DNA of 64,000 nucleotides from Bradyrhizobium icense (GTDB lineage: Bacteria > Pseudomonadota > Alphaproteobacteria > Rhizobiales > Xanthobacteraceae), in the NCBI RefSeq assembly GCF_001693385.1, contig NZ_CP016428.1, positions 6,448,001 through 6,512,000 of the forward strand, given 5' to 3'. The notes beneath the pieces are model-generated. The model had not been told where the DNA came from and did no database searches. It worked only from the letters and a program-made list of their open reading frames with translations. This document shows, in pieces, positions 16,583 through 24,297 of this stretch. The position numbers were made by a program, and so were the translations under genes. Every line of letters starts with the position of its first letter. The stretch's first letter is position 1.

Positions 16583-18703
16583 TCAATTCAGCGAAGGGGG
16601 ACTACTATCCGGCCCGGTCGGGATATTGTTCGGCTTGCGTCCGGTAATCATCGGAATGATCTCGTCGCGGCTGCCGAACGCCTGCACCGCGCCCTGATGC
16701 AGGATCATGATCTTGTCGACGCTCATCAGCAGTGCCGCGCGCTGGGTAATCGTCACCACCGTGATTTGCTTTTCCTTGGCGCGCCCCAACGCCTTGGCAA
16801 GCGCTCGCTCGCCATTGGCGTCGAGATTCGAATTCGGCTCATCGAGCACGAGCAGGCGCGGATTGCCAAAGAATGCGCGAGCCAGACCGATGCGCTGCCG
16901 CTGGCCGCCCGACAGCGGACTTCCATCCATGCCGACGACGGTCTCGTAGCCTTGGGCAAAACTCGAGATCATCTCATGCACATCGGCGGCCTCGGCCGCA
17001 TCGAACACATCCTCGTCGCGCGCGTCGTCGCGCATCCGGCCGATGTTGGCCTTGATGGATGCCGGGAACAATTGCACGTCCTGCGGCAGGTAGCCGACGC
17101 TCTCGCCGAACTGGCGTGGATCCCAGTTGCGCAGGTCCATCATGTCGAGTCTCACGCTGCCCGCGGTCGGGATGATGGAGCCCACCAGCATTCGCGCCAG
17201 CATGGTCTTGCCGGTGCCGGAGTCTCCGACGACGGCGAGCGATTCCCCCGGCTTCAATTGGAAGCTGATGCCGTTCAGGATCACCTTCTTGTTCGGCGGC
17301 GGCACATAGAGAATGCGCTCGACGTTGAGATATCCGGCGGGACGCGGCAGCCGCAACCGCTCCATGTTAAGCGGCGAGTTCAGCAGCAGCGCCCTGATCC
17401 GGGCATAGGCAGAGCGCGCCTGCACGAAGTTGCGCCAGCCTTCGATGGTGCCTTCCAGCGGCGCCAGCGCGCGGCTCGCGACGATGGAAGCCGCAATGAC
17501 CATGCCGGCAGTGATCTCGCTCTCCAGCGCCAGCCATGCGCCCCAGCCCAGGATCGCGATCTGGGTACACAGCCGCAGGAACTTCGACAGCCCCGTAAAC
17601 AGGATGTTGCGGTCCTGCCCGATCACTTGCGCCTTCAGGGACTCCACGGTTTCGCGGCCCCATACCTGGACGCCTTCCGGAATCATGCCCATCGCGTTGA
17701 TGACCTGGGCGTTGCGGGCCATCGATTCCGCCTGCAGGTTGGCCCTGGCGCCGTAATTGTTGGCCTGGTTGAAGGGGATCGCCGTTACCCGCTGGTTCAA
17801 GATCGCCACAATGATCAGCGCGACGCCCGCCCCCAACACGATGAATCCGAGATCGGGATGGATCAGGAACACAACCGCGAAATAGACCGGCGACACCGGC
17901 GTATCGAACATCGTCAGCAACACCGGTCCGGTAATGAACGCTCGCAGGTGCTGCAGATCTGCCAATGTCTGGAATTCGCGGCTGGATCCGCTCTGTGCCG
18001 CTTTGGCGGCGGCGCTCAGGACGGGTCCGCCCAATCGGGCCTCGGTCTCGACCGCAACCCGCATCAGGATGATGCGGCGCATCATGTCCATCAGCACATG
18101 TGCCCCGATCGCGATGACCACGATGATCGTCAGCATTACCAGCGTGTCCGTGCTGCGGCTGGTCAGCACACGATCGGACATGTTGAACAGATAGATCGGT
18201 ATCGCCAGCACCAGAAGGTTGACCGCGACTGAGAACAGCCCGACGGTCACCAGATTGCGGCGGGCTTTGGCCAGGCCCCTGCCGAGCACATCGCGAAATT
18301 CATGGTCGCTCGAACGCTTGTGCAGGTGGGGCGTACCGCCACCACCTCCGCCTCCGCCGCCCCCACCACCACCGGAGGAGCCGCCGCCGTCCTTGTCGCC
18401 GCCATGACGGAGCGGAGGAGCCGGGGTCGTTTGATCGATCACGACCGTGGACCCGGGCGCGGGAGTCTTGGCTTCTTCCCGCAAGGTTGGCTCGACTGGC
18501 GCCGGTTCGGCAGTTTTGGCTTCAGGCTCCTTCGGTGGTTCCTTCTCGTCGGCAAATGCGATCGCCGGCCCCTCGGCCTGGTGGCGTGGCGGATCGAACC
18601 AGGGGCGAAGCGGAATTATCTTGGCCGTATTCGACGTCGCTTCGTCATGCTGAACGAGGCGCCGGCTCCCGGCACTGCCTGGACGATCATCCCAGCCCCA
18701 CAT
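16583..18703 (-). CDS. Type I secretion system permease/ATPase (PrtD/PrsD-like ABC exporter)
   Basis: About 706 residues. The ATG at 18703 is chosen because AGGAG stands nine bases upstream; a TTG two codons earlier is less likely. The first ~135 residues are an unusual soluble extension, rich in Pro/Glu/Lys and ending in a poly-glycine run (GGGSS then more than ten Gly) before PHLHKRSS. There is no C39 peptidase domain. The transmembrane domain spans about 155-425. The ATPase has Walker A GDSGTGKT, signature LSGGQRQRI, Walker B LLVLDEPNSNLD and the switch-His region replaced by VVTITQRAAL, where a Gln stands at the usual His position, as also seen in some PrtD-type exporters. It exports unfolded proteins in one step with the neighbouring HlyD protein. 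Confidence 0.93.
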   Translation of the reverse strand: MWGWDDRPGSAGSRRLVQHDEATSNTAKIIPLRPWFDPPRHQAEGPAIAFADEKEPPKEPEAKTAEPAPVEPTLREEAKTPAPGSTVVIDQTTPAPPLRHGGDKDGGGSSGGGGGGGGGGGGGTPHLHKRSSDHEFRDVLGRGLAKARRNLVTVGLFSVAVNLLVLAIPIYLFNMSDRVLTSRSTDTLVMLTIIVVIAIGAHVLMDMMRRIILMRVAVETEARLGGPVLSAAAKAAQSGSSREFQTLADLQHLRAFITGPVLLTMFDTPVSPVYFAVVFLIHPDLGFIVLGAGVALIIVAILNQRVTAIPFNQANNYGARANLQAESMARNAQVINAMGMIPEGVQVWGRETVESLKAQVIGQDRNILFTGLSKFLRLCTQIAILGWGAWLALESEITAGMVIAASIVASRALAPLEGTIEGWRNFVQARSAYARIRALLLNSPLNMERLRLPRPAGYLNVERILYVPPPNKKVILNGISFQLKPGESLAVVGDSGTGKTMLARMLVGSIIPTAGSVRLDMMDLRNWDPRQFGESVGYLPQDVQLFPASIKANIGRMRDDARDEDVFDAAEAADVHEMISSFAQGYETVVGMDGSPLSGGQRQRIGLARAFFGNPRLLVLDEPNSNLDANGERALAKALGRAKEKQITVVTITQRAALLMSVDKIMILHQGAVQAFGSRDEIIPMITGRKPNNIPTGPDSSPPSLN

Positions 18704-18752
18704 TTGCAAACTCTCCTAAGACTGCAATAAACAAAGCATACTGCGATTGCCG

Positions 18753-20684
18753 CTAATGCATCATCGACGCCATCGGGTCCGCCTGCACCGTGTTGGCAAC
18801 CACCGCCGGCGGCGGGGACGTCGTGTCCTGAGCGTCGCCGACGAAGGCAATGAGCTCGGTCACGAGCGTGTCGGTGTTGTTGTCGACGGCATCGTCCTGG
18901 TCCACGGGCAGCAGATTGGTCTGCACCAGAATGGAATCGGTATAGATCTCGCCCCCGACGTAGGTGGCATCAGGGTTGACGTCGACGATCGCAGCGTCGT
19001 TGGCGAGCTCGTTGCCTCCAGTGGTCACTGACTGTGTCACCTCCCCGTCGGGATCAAGCGCCATCAGATCGGCCAACGGCTGGTTCTGGAGCTGATACAT
19101 CACGTCGACGTCCGAGGTGACGTTGGTCTGCCAGATCGCATTGACGTCGTAGTAGTCTCCGGTGATGTAGAGCACCTTCAGGGGGCCGCCATGACCGATG
19201 AGGGCGCCGGCCAGTTCGGGATCGAGGAATGTCAAGCCGGCGGCCAGCAGGCTTTCGATCAGCTCGAGGTTTGCGGGCAGTTCGTCGAAAGTCTCGCCGC
19301 CATAGTTCGCAACCGCGGCCTCGTTCGACAGGCTGTTGCCGCGTGAACTAGCTGATTGAGACGGATCGGCGCCGTCCGCCACCATCACGATCTTGTCGTT
19401 GTCCAACAGAATGTTGTTTTGAAAGATGACGTTCAGACCGTGATAGCTGCCCTTGATGATGATCAGGTCGTACTCAACGCTGCCATCAAGGAGCTGCGCC
19501 AGATTACCCTGGGTATTGTAACCGCCGACGAGGTTGTAGTGGGAACTGCTGCTGACCTGCGTTGCCACGTCGTTGTCGGAGAGGTAGTTGACCTGAGCCA
19601 TTGCATGAACGCTGTAGAAGTCGCCGTCCACCACATCGACGATCCAATTCAGGCCAGCAAAACTGGCCGAGAAGTCGGCGTAGATGCTGGGGTTCTGGGC
19701 AAAATCGGCAATGTTGGTCGCGATGTCCTCGTCATCGGTCGGCGAGGCCGCGCGATCTCCGCCCGATATTCGGATACTGTCGTCATTGACGATGGTGTTG
19801 GTCTGGAAGATGGCATCGGTCTTGAAGTAATCTTCCATCACTACCATGGCGCGGGCGGACTCGCCGAGATCGACGATCAGCGCCGCGTTGATGCTGAAGT
19901 TGCCGCCCAACGCTGCCCATTGTCCAATCCCCTCTCCGGTGTCCGGCAGCTCTTCCGGCTCATGCGGTTGCGGCGGCTCCGACGGCCGTTCCTGCAACTC
20001 GCCATTGACATAGTAGCCAGGAGTTACCGAGTGTGTGTCCGGCTCGCCGCCGCTATCGGCCCAGGCCGCGTCGCGAGCGATCACGAAATCCGTAACGCCG
20101 CCATCGGTCTTCGGCATCTGCCATTCGATGGGAATTGCGGCGTTCACGTCGGCCGCCAGCTCTTTGATCGTCGCCATCGCATCGCTGTTGAGGCGTTCGA
20201 TCAGCGGCTCAACCACCGCCAGGGCATCCGCCGGCAGATTGACGTCGTCATCGAGCATGAAGTTGTATTGATGAACCGTCAGTTGGGTCTCCGGGCCACC
20301 ATCCTGGTATTTTACCCTGACGTGATAGTCGGGACTGCCTCCGCCACCGCCGCCGGCCGGTTTAGGCAGCGGGATGTCCGGCTTCAGCGGAGTCGGAAAG
20401 AAATCGAAATCGGAATCCTGCGGACCGCGGGCCAGCTTGAGCCGAGGACCTCGGACCAGATCCATCAGATCTTCCGAAATCAATTCCGGCACCGGGCCTG
20501 CCGCACTGCCCATATCGTCGGGCGTGAAGCGGTGATCGTAATTCGGTCGCAGCGTCGTGTAGTCATCGGAAGGACGAGGCACGAGACTATCATCGTATTG
20601 GGCGCGGTCGCGGGCGATGTCGTGGAAGATCTGCAGATATCCTGCAAAGTGGGAAATAATCTCGACGAAGCTCGCTGACGCCAT
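18753..20684 (-). CDS. Large acidic repeat protein, candidate type I secretion substrate
   Basis: 643 residues, very acidic, with no signal peptide or membrane helix. It directly precedes the exporter gene (50 bases). The N-terminal third has a hydrophobic helix (FVEIISHFAGYLQIFHDIAR), Pro/Asp-rich stretches and a poly-Gly linker. From about residue 260 a module recurs: EDYFKTDAIFQTNTIVNDDS (284-303), GDFYSVHAMAQVNYLSDNDV (354-373), GSYHGLNVIFQNNILLDNDK (412-431), GDYYDVNAIWQTNVTSDVDV (509-528) and GEIYTDSILVQTNLLPVDQD (578-597). Between them sit GN-x-L-x-N-x-A segments (449-457, 558-565). The pattern G-x-Y-x5-I-x-Q-x-N-x4-D suggests a beta-solenoid or Asp-rich metal-binding repeat, but it is not the RTX nonapeptide. 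It has its own GGGAGG ribosome site. The secreted role is inferred from position and composition. Confidence 0.75.
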   Translation of the reverse strand: MASASFVEIISHFAGYLQIFHDIARDRAQYDDSLVPRPSDDYTTLRPNYDHRFTPDDMGSAAGPVPELISEDLMDLVRGPRLKLARGPQDSDFDFFPTPLKPDIPLPKPAGGGGGGSPDYHVRVKYQDGGPETQLTVHQYNFMLDDDVNLPADALAVVEPLIERLNSDAMATIKELAADVNAAIPIEWQMPKTDGGVTDFVIARDAAWADSGGEPDTHSVTPGYYVNGELQERPSEPPQPHEPEELPDTGEGIGQWAALGGNFSINAALIVDLGESARAMVVMEDYFKTDAIFQTNTIVNDDSIRISGGDRAASPTDDEDIATNIADFAQNPSIYADFSASFAGLNWIVDVVDGDFYSVHAMAQVNYLSDNDVATQVSSSSHYNLVGGYNTQGNLAQLLDGSVEYDLIIIKGSYHGLNVIFQNNILLDNDKIVMVADGADPSQSASSRGNSLSNEAAVANYGGETFDELPANLELIESLLAAGLTFLDPELAGALIGHGGPLKVLYITGDYYDVNAIWQTNVTSDVDVMYQLQNQPLADLMALDPDGEVTQSVTTGGNELANDAAIVDVNPDATYVGGEIYTDSILVQTNLLPVDQDDAVDNNTDTLVTELIAFVGDAQDTTSPPPAVVANTVQADPMASMMH

Positions 20685-20776
20685 GGGAACCTCCCCTGTC
20701 GCCGCGAACTGTCAGGGCCGTAAGGCGACCCCCGGCTTCCTAGCGGCAACTGCAGCGACTGAAATGAAATGACTGG

Positions 20777-20810
20777 AAAAAAGATCCGCGCGGCTAACGC
20801 CGCGCGGATC
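20777..20810 (-). terminator. Rho-independent terminator after the Asp/Asn-rich gene
   Basis: A perfect 12-base inverted repeat, GATCCGCGCGGC and GCCGCGCGGATC around TAAC, lies 10 bases beyond the stop of the upstream minus-strand gene. On the minus strand it is followed by six T residues. Partial termination here would let the first repeat protein be made in excess of the 643-residue protein and the exporter. Confidence 0.88.
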
Positions 20811-20820
20811 GTACGCGAGA

Positions 20821-21630
20821 CTAGAGTGTGTCGCTGTCGTTCAGATCAACACCAGCAGCCTGAATGGTGATGCTGTTGAACTGGATGTTCGCACCCTGGG
20901 TGATGTTCTGGTCGAAAGCAGACTGGTTGATGGCTGCATCGGCGCTGGAAGCAACATCCGCACGCGCTCCGATATCGCCGGCGTCGATCTTGGACTCGCC
21001 GCCCTCGATCTTGGCGTCCATGCTGAAGCTGGCACCCGGATCATGCCATGACCCGCCGCCGCCGCCGCTGTAGCTGGCGTACGAGTGGTTGGTGTCCTGA
21101 TCGACCAGGTTGTTAACCTGATCAATATTGAACTGGTTGCCGTCGTCCATCTTCTGGTTCACCACGTCGGGCATAACCACAGAACCGTGCGTGGTGAAGT
21201 GGTTGAGATCGATGACCGGGGTGCTCAGGCCGTCGGTATCCAGTTCAAGATCGACCTTCACGTCTACGACGACGTCCACCTTGTTCTCGACGGTATTTTC
21301 GATCTTGTTCTCGATATTGTTGTCGACCTTGTTGTCGACCTCGTTCTCGACCTTGTTGTCGAGCTTGTTGTCGACCTCGTTCGAGTTCTCATTCTTGTTC
21401 TCATTCTCATTCTTGTTGTCGTTGTCGTTCTCGTTGTCGTTCTCGCTCTTGGAATCCAACGACTGCACGGCGAACTGCAGTTGACCCTGACCCTGCAACT
21501 GGCCCTGGCCCTGACCCTGCAACTGAGCCTGGAGATTGGCCTGCGCCTGATCTTGCTTCTGGTCCTGGTCCTGCTTCTGGTCTTGTTCCTGGTCCTTAGG
21601 ATCCCAATTCCAATTTGGCCTGGCGTTCAT
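20821..21630 (-). CDS. Gln/Asp/Asn-rich tetrapeptide-repeat protein, candidate type I secretion substrate
   Basis: 269 residues with extreme composition. Residues 11-52 are Gln-rich (DQKQDQDQKQDQAQ, then LQGQGQGQLQGQGQ). Residues 59-85 are nearly all Glu/Asp/Asn/Lys. Residues 86-121 form a strict four-residue repeat [VIL]-[DE]-N-x (VDNKLDNKVENEVDNKVDNN). After that come VVVDVKVDLELD, a Gly-rich loop and a C-terminal part with AAINQSAFDQNITQGANIQF. No signal peptide or helix is seen. The ATG has AGGAG six bases upstream, and a strong terminator follows. It is the first gene before the exporter operon and sits opposite the LuxR-type regulator, so it is probably a secreted structural or adhesive protein. 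No known family is recognised; low-complexity makes homology hard to judge. Confidence 0.75.
   Translation of the reverse strand: MNARPNWNWDPKDQEQDQKQDQDQKQDQAQANLQAQLQGQGQGQLQGQGQLQFAVQSLDSKSENDNENDNDNKNENENKNENSNEVDNKLDNKVENEVDNKVDNNIENKIENTVENKVDVVVDVKVDLELDTDGLSTPVIDLNHFTTHGSVVMPDVVNQKMDDGNQFNIDQVNNLVDQDTNHSYASYSGGGGGSWHDPGASFSMDAKIEGGESKIDAGDIGARADVASSADAAINQSAFDQNITQGANIQFNSITIQAAGVDLNDSDTL
21268..21375. repeat. In-frame 12-base tandem repeat inside the Asn/Asp-rich gene
   Basis: The DNA repeats a 12-base unit close to 'ttgttgtcgacc' about nine times, encoding the [VIL]-[DE]-N-x tetrapeptide on the minus strand. Units differ by third-base and single substitutions, so this is an old and selected repeat, not a recent slippage product. 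Confidence 0.8.
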
Positions 21631-21926
21631 GACGTGCTCCTGCGGTTTGGAGCATCGCGAGCGGAACGAGATCGCTGATCTTCTAAGTCTGCGGTCTGCG
21701 TAGCGCGGCGCTGCTCTTCAACGTCGGTTCTTCCGACTGCCGGCACCGCCTGATTGCGGATGCCAGCTCCGTCAGTTTGCCGACACGTTTTCGCCAATGA
21801 CATGCATGCATTCGATCCGACGTCGTATCTTGCGATATCAACCATCGACGCGTGTACGCTTCGGAATTCGAAAATGCAGATGAGACCGGGACGACGGCAT
21901 GAACCTCCGTTGTCGCCGGATCGGGC
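21631..21926 (-). promoter_or_regulatory. Upstream region of the Asn/Asp-rich gene
   Basis: A gap of 296 bases with no supportable ORF. It must hold the promoter of the minus-strand secretion genes. I see 'catgcatgcattcg' and 'tcttgcgatatcaa' but no clear sigma-70 boxes, so the promoter itself is not placed. The other side is the 3' end of the 198-residue hypothetical gene. Confidence 0.4.
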
Positions 21927-22523
21927 CTAGGCCACTTTGGTAGGAAGACCTTGCTGCTGCGCGCCGCCGCAGACATGCGCTTCAAGGCGCGGCAGCAGAT
22001 CCCAGATGTCGCGATTGATCTTCGTCATCTCGCTGGTCGTCCGCAGCATCTCCTGCAGACGGCTTTCGTCCAGCGCCTTTATCTCTCCGAATCTCAGGCT
22101 CGACCTCGTTTCCATCAATCGCATCGACTGCGTATGGGTGATGGCGCCCGAGGAATCGAAGATAAACATGCAATGATTCAGCTCATTGCGAACCTTGGTC
22201 GACTCCGAGAAACGTTCGATGAGAGTGGTCAGATCCTTCGACAAAGCCTTGTCGCTTATCCTGATCTTGGCCAGTCGCTGGATCAGATCGAGTCTTGCGC
22301 GTGTTGTGTTCAACGTCGCGAACACGACTGCCGCGGAAGCCTCGTCGGTGCGCAAGAGAATCATCAGTACGTAGATGAAAAGGCTTTCGTTGTTCGACCA
22401 GCTGCAGATCAGGTTTCCCATCAGGGCGAGAACGAAAGTGCGGCGATCCGCCGAGGCGGGAGCCGCTGCAGCGAGCATATCGAAGTCCGGTTTTGGAGGC
22501 AGCTTGCTGACAAACATACCCAT
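21927..22523 (-). CDS. Hypothetical helical protein beside the secretion locus
   Basis: About 198 residues. The ATG at 22523 is preferred: GCGGA precedes it, while the longer frame would need a TTG at 22574. The protein begins MGMFVSKLPPKPDFDMLAAA and has a hydrophobic stretch (LFIYVLMILLRTDEASAAVV). A long helical part follows (DLIQRLAKIRISDKALSKDL) with RNELNHCMFIFDSSG. The R-N-x-x-x-H arrangement recalls motifs in some HEPN-type or RNase-like helical domains, but nothing else supports that. It reads away from the regulator gene and may share its control region. Not recognised further. Confidence 0.6.
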   Translation of the reverse strand: MGMFVSKLPPKPDFDMLAAAAPASADRRTFVLALMGNLICSWSNNESLFIYVLMILLRTDEASAAVVFATLNTTRARLDLIQRLAKIRISDKALSKDLTTLIERFSESTKVRNELNHCMFIFDSSGAITHTQSMRLMETRSSLRFGEIKALDESRLQEMLRTTSEMTKINRDIWDLLPRLEAHVCGGAQQQGLPTKVA

Positions 22524-22630
22524 GTATCCGCAGATGCAGGCCCGATCTGTCAATCGTAGCGGCCTCGTCGCCAAAGACGTATATATCGAAAGATATATAG
22601 CGAAGGCTGTAAAGCCTCTCGTCTTGCAAT

Positions 22631-22671
22631 CACTGCAAGAGAAAAAATGTAGTCACTGCAGGAGAAAATGT
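22631..22671. promoter_or_regulatory. Imperfect tandem repeat in the divergent control region
   Basis: Two copies of a ~19-base unit: CACTGCAAGAGAAAAAATGT at 22631-22650 and CACTGCAGGAGAAAATGT at 22654-22671. A third CACT starts straight after. They are in the AT-rich gap between the divergent hypothetical and regulator genes and look like stacked protein-binding sites. The factor is unknown. Confidence 0.5.
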
Positions 22672-22847
22672 CACTTTTTTGTTGCTATATTGCTGTAGTT
22701 CCCTTGCTTTCGACGACTTCTTGTCACACTCGCACTGCTTGGCATTCCGTTTGAACGAGAGTAAACTTTTATGCACAATTAAGATGCTTAGTGACGTATT
22801 TCACAGCGATTTAGAAGAATCCGAAGGAACCTATCGATAGTCATACA

Positions 22848-22872
22848 ACGTAATGTTCATAGGACGTAATGT
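22848..22872 (+). promoter_or_regulatory. ACGTAATGT direct repeat just upstream of the LuxR-type gene
   Basis: ACGTAATGT occurs at 22848-22856 and again at 22864-22872, a 16-base spacing, ending 12 bases before the ATG. This could be an operator for autoregulation, placed so that binding would block translation initiation or transcription. AAGGGG between it and the ATG is the ribosome site. Confidence 0.45.
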
Positions 22873-22884
22873 AAGGGGCGCGTT

Positions 22885-23760
22885 ATGTCAGTCCCGTTTA
22901 GGAAGACGGTTTTCCTTGTAGACGCAATGGCCTTCAGACGAGCGCGCGCGGAGAGCTTCTTAAGTCCGTGGGCTGGAAACGAATGCGTCGAACTGATTTC
23001 GCTCGATCCTGACGAAGCTCACACAAGACTTGTCGAGCGCGCCGTATGCGACATGCTGATTTACAGCGTCGGCGCTCCCTCTCCCCATGAGGTCTTCACC
23101 GAGATACAAGTGTTGCATACGCTTCGCCGCGACGCGGCGCTCGCCATTGTCTCAGACGATGAACACCCTGCTACCGTTCTCGCTGCAATCCGTTGCGGGG
23201 CCCAAGGCTACTTCAGTAATTCCATGGCGCCCGAGCTTGCGTTGCAGGCCCTTTCGTTCGTCCTCCATGGCGGCACTTATCTTCCGCCGGCCGCCATCCT
23301 TGCCAGCCAGACTTTCAGCGCACCGGCGCCTATCGAGTCCAAACAACGCGACCTTGCTCCGGAGCAACCGCTTCCGGAATCTGAACCACAGACGCAGGCG
23401 CCGCCTCTCGGGCCGGACGACGGCCTTTACGAACACCAAGGCGCCCTTTTCGACGGCAAGGCGGTCAGCGTGCAGCGCGACCCTGGCGCCAACGGCGCGC
23501 GGCACGTGCCCGAGTTTACCGAGCGGCAGTACGCCGTTCTCGCTTGTCTGTGCCAGGGCGACCCCAACAAGGTGATCGGTCGGAAGCTCGGCATGACCGA
23601 AACGACCGTTAAAGTTCATGTCCGCGAAATCATGCGCAAGCTTGGCGTAAGCAACCGCACCCAGGTCGCGATCGCCGCGGCCCGCGTCTCCTCGGACGGC
23701 GCCATCGACCTGATTCCCGCGGATTCACCCTTGGCGGTCAGGTCGTCCGTATCTCACTAG
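22885..23760 (+). CDS. LuxR-family regulator with degenerate receiver domain
   Basis: 291 residues. The C-terminal third is a clear LuxR/NarL helix-turn-helix: TERQYAVLACLCQGDPNKVI, then GRKLGMTETTVKVHVREIMR and KLGVSNRTQVAIAA. The N-terminal ~125 residues follow the receiver fold (VFLVDAMAFRRARAESFLSP; AALAIVSDDE; RCGAQGYFSNSM). The segment CDMLIYSVGAP puts Ser where the phospho-Asp should be (usual D-x-x-L-L-D-L), and the acidic pair near the N-terminus is reduced to VDA. It is therefore probably not controlled by phosphorylation. It lies next to the type I secretion genes and is the obvious candidate to regulate them. AAGGGG precedes the ATG. Confidence 0.88.
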   Translation: MSVPFRKTVFLVDAMAFRRARAESFLSPWAGNECVELISLDPDEAHTRLVERAVCDMLIYSVGAPSPHEVFTEIQVLHTLRRDAALAIVSDDEHPATVLAAIRCGAQGYFSNSMAPELALQALSFVLHGGTYLPPAAILASQTFSAPAPIESKQRDLAPEQPLPESEPQTQAPPLGPDDGLYEHQGALFDGKAVSVQRDPGANGARHVPEFTERQYAVLACLCQGDPNKVIGRKLGMTETTVKVHVREIMRKLGVSNRTQVAIAAARVSSDGAIDLIPADSPLAVRSSVSH

Positions 23761-24133
23761 CAAAGAATTTTCGGCACTGCGTACCGAGCCATTGCGCCAT
23801 CATCCGTGTGGAAATCAATCAGCACCCGATCGGTTCCACAATGAGCGCGTTGGAGAAGATACCGGATCATTGGCACTAATCCTTCCGACGTACCAGTTGA
23901 CGTATGAACGAGTGCCGCGAAAGTTTTCGCACTGCCCTGGCGCTATGACGCATCAAGCCGCGTGAACAGCGTCGGGCGAAGTCGCTCCTGATCGGTCGCC
24001 GCGCGGGCGATTTCTGCTTCCTCCATTCCTCCGGCAGCCTGTCGGGCGCTTCGTTGCCGAAAGTGGCCGTATCCCGCTGCTTGTAATAGCGGCCGAACAG
24101 GAGACCCCCGATGTCCGCAAGGCCCGGTCCCGA
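23761..24133. other. Intergenic stretch without a supported gene
   Basis: About 370 bases between the LuxR-type stop and the thiolase scar. On the minus strand a frame near 24110-23950 reads [18 protein letters not shown] and further, with coding-like composition but no recognisable start or domain. It may be a relic of another lost gene. Nothing else is evident. Confidence 0.4.
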
Positions 24134-24290
24134 CTACCGGTGCTCGCCGAGATCACGGGCCACGCCACCCACAGCCAGGAGCCGCAATGGTTGGCGGCGC
24201 CTGCGCGCTCGGCCACCCGATCGGCGCCACCGGCGCGCGCTTGATCGTGACGCTGCTGCATGCGCTGGAAACGCAGAACCTGGAACGCGG
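24134..24290 (+). pseudogene. Thiolase relic with internal deletion
   Basis: The stretch matches two separate parts of the intact thiolase at 47706-48902. 'ccggtgctcgccgagatcac' through 'agccaggagccgcaatggtt' fits the part near 48528-48580. It then jumps directly to 'ggcgcctgcgcgctcggcca' through 'gctgcatgcgctggaaacgc', which fits 48739-48820. About 155 bases between are gone, as are the whole N-terminal part and the C-terminal cysteine motif. The encoded pieces are [15 protein letters not shown] and [20 protein letters not shown]. It abuts the end of the sigma-factor gene. Confidence 0.85.
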
Positions 24291-24297
24291 CCACCCC

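Noticed and set aside
19601..20271. RTX-type calcium-binding repeats in the 643-residue protein
   Set aside because: No GGxGxDxUx nonapeptides were found; the Asp-rich modules have a different pattern.
20480..20749. Minus-strand frame overlapping the start of the 643-residue gene
   Set aside because: Arg/Ser-rich out-of-phase frame; the 643-residue frame has a strong ribosome site and coherent repeats.
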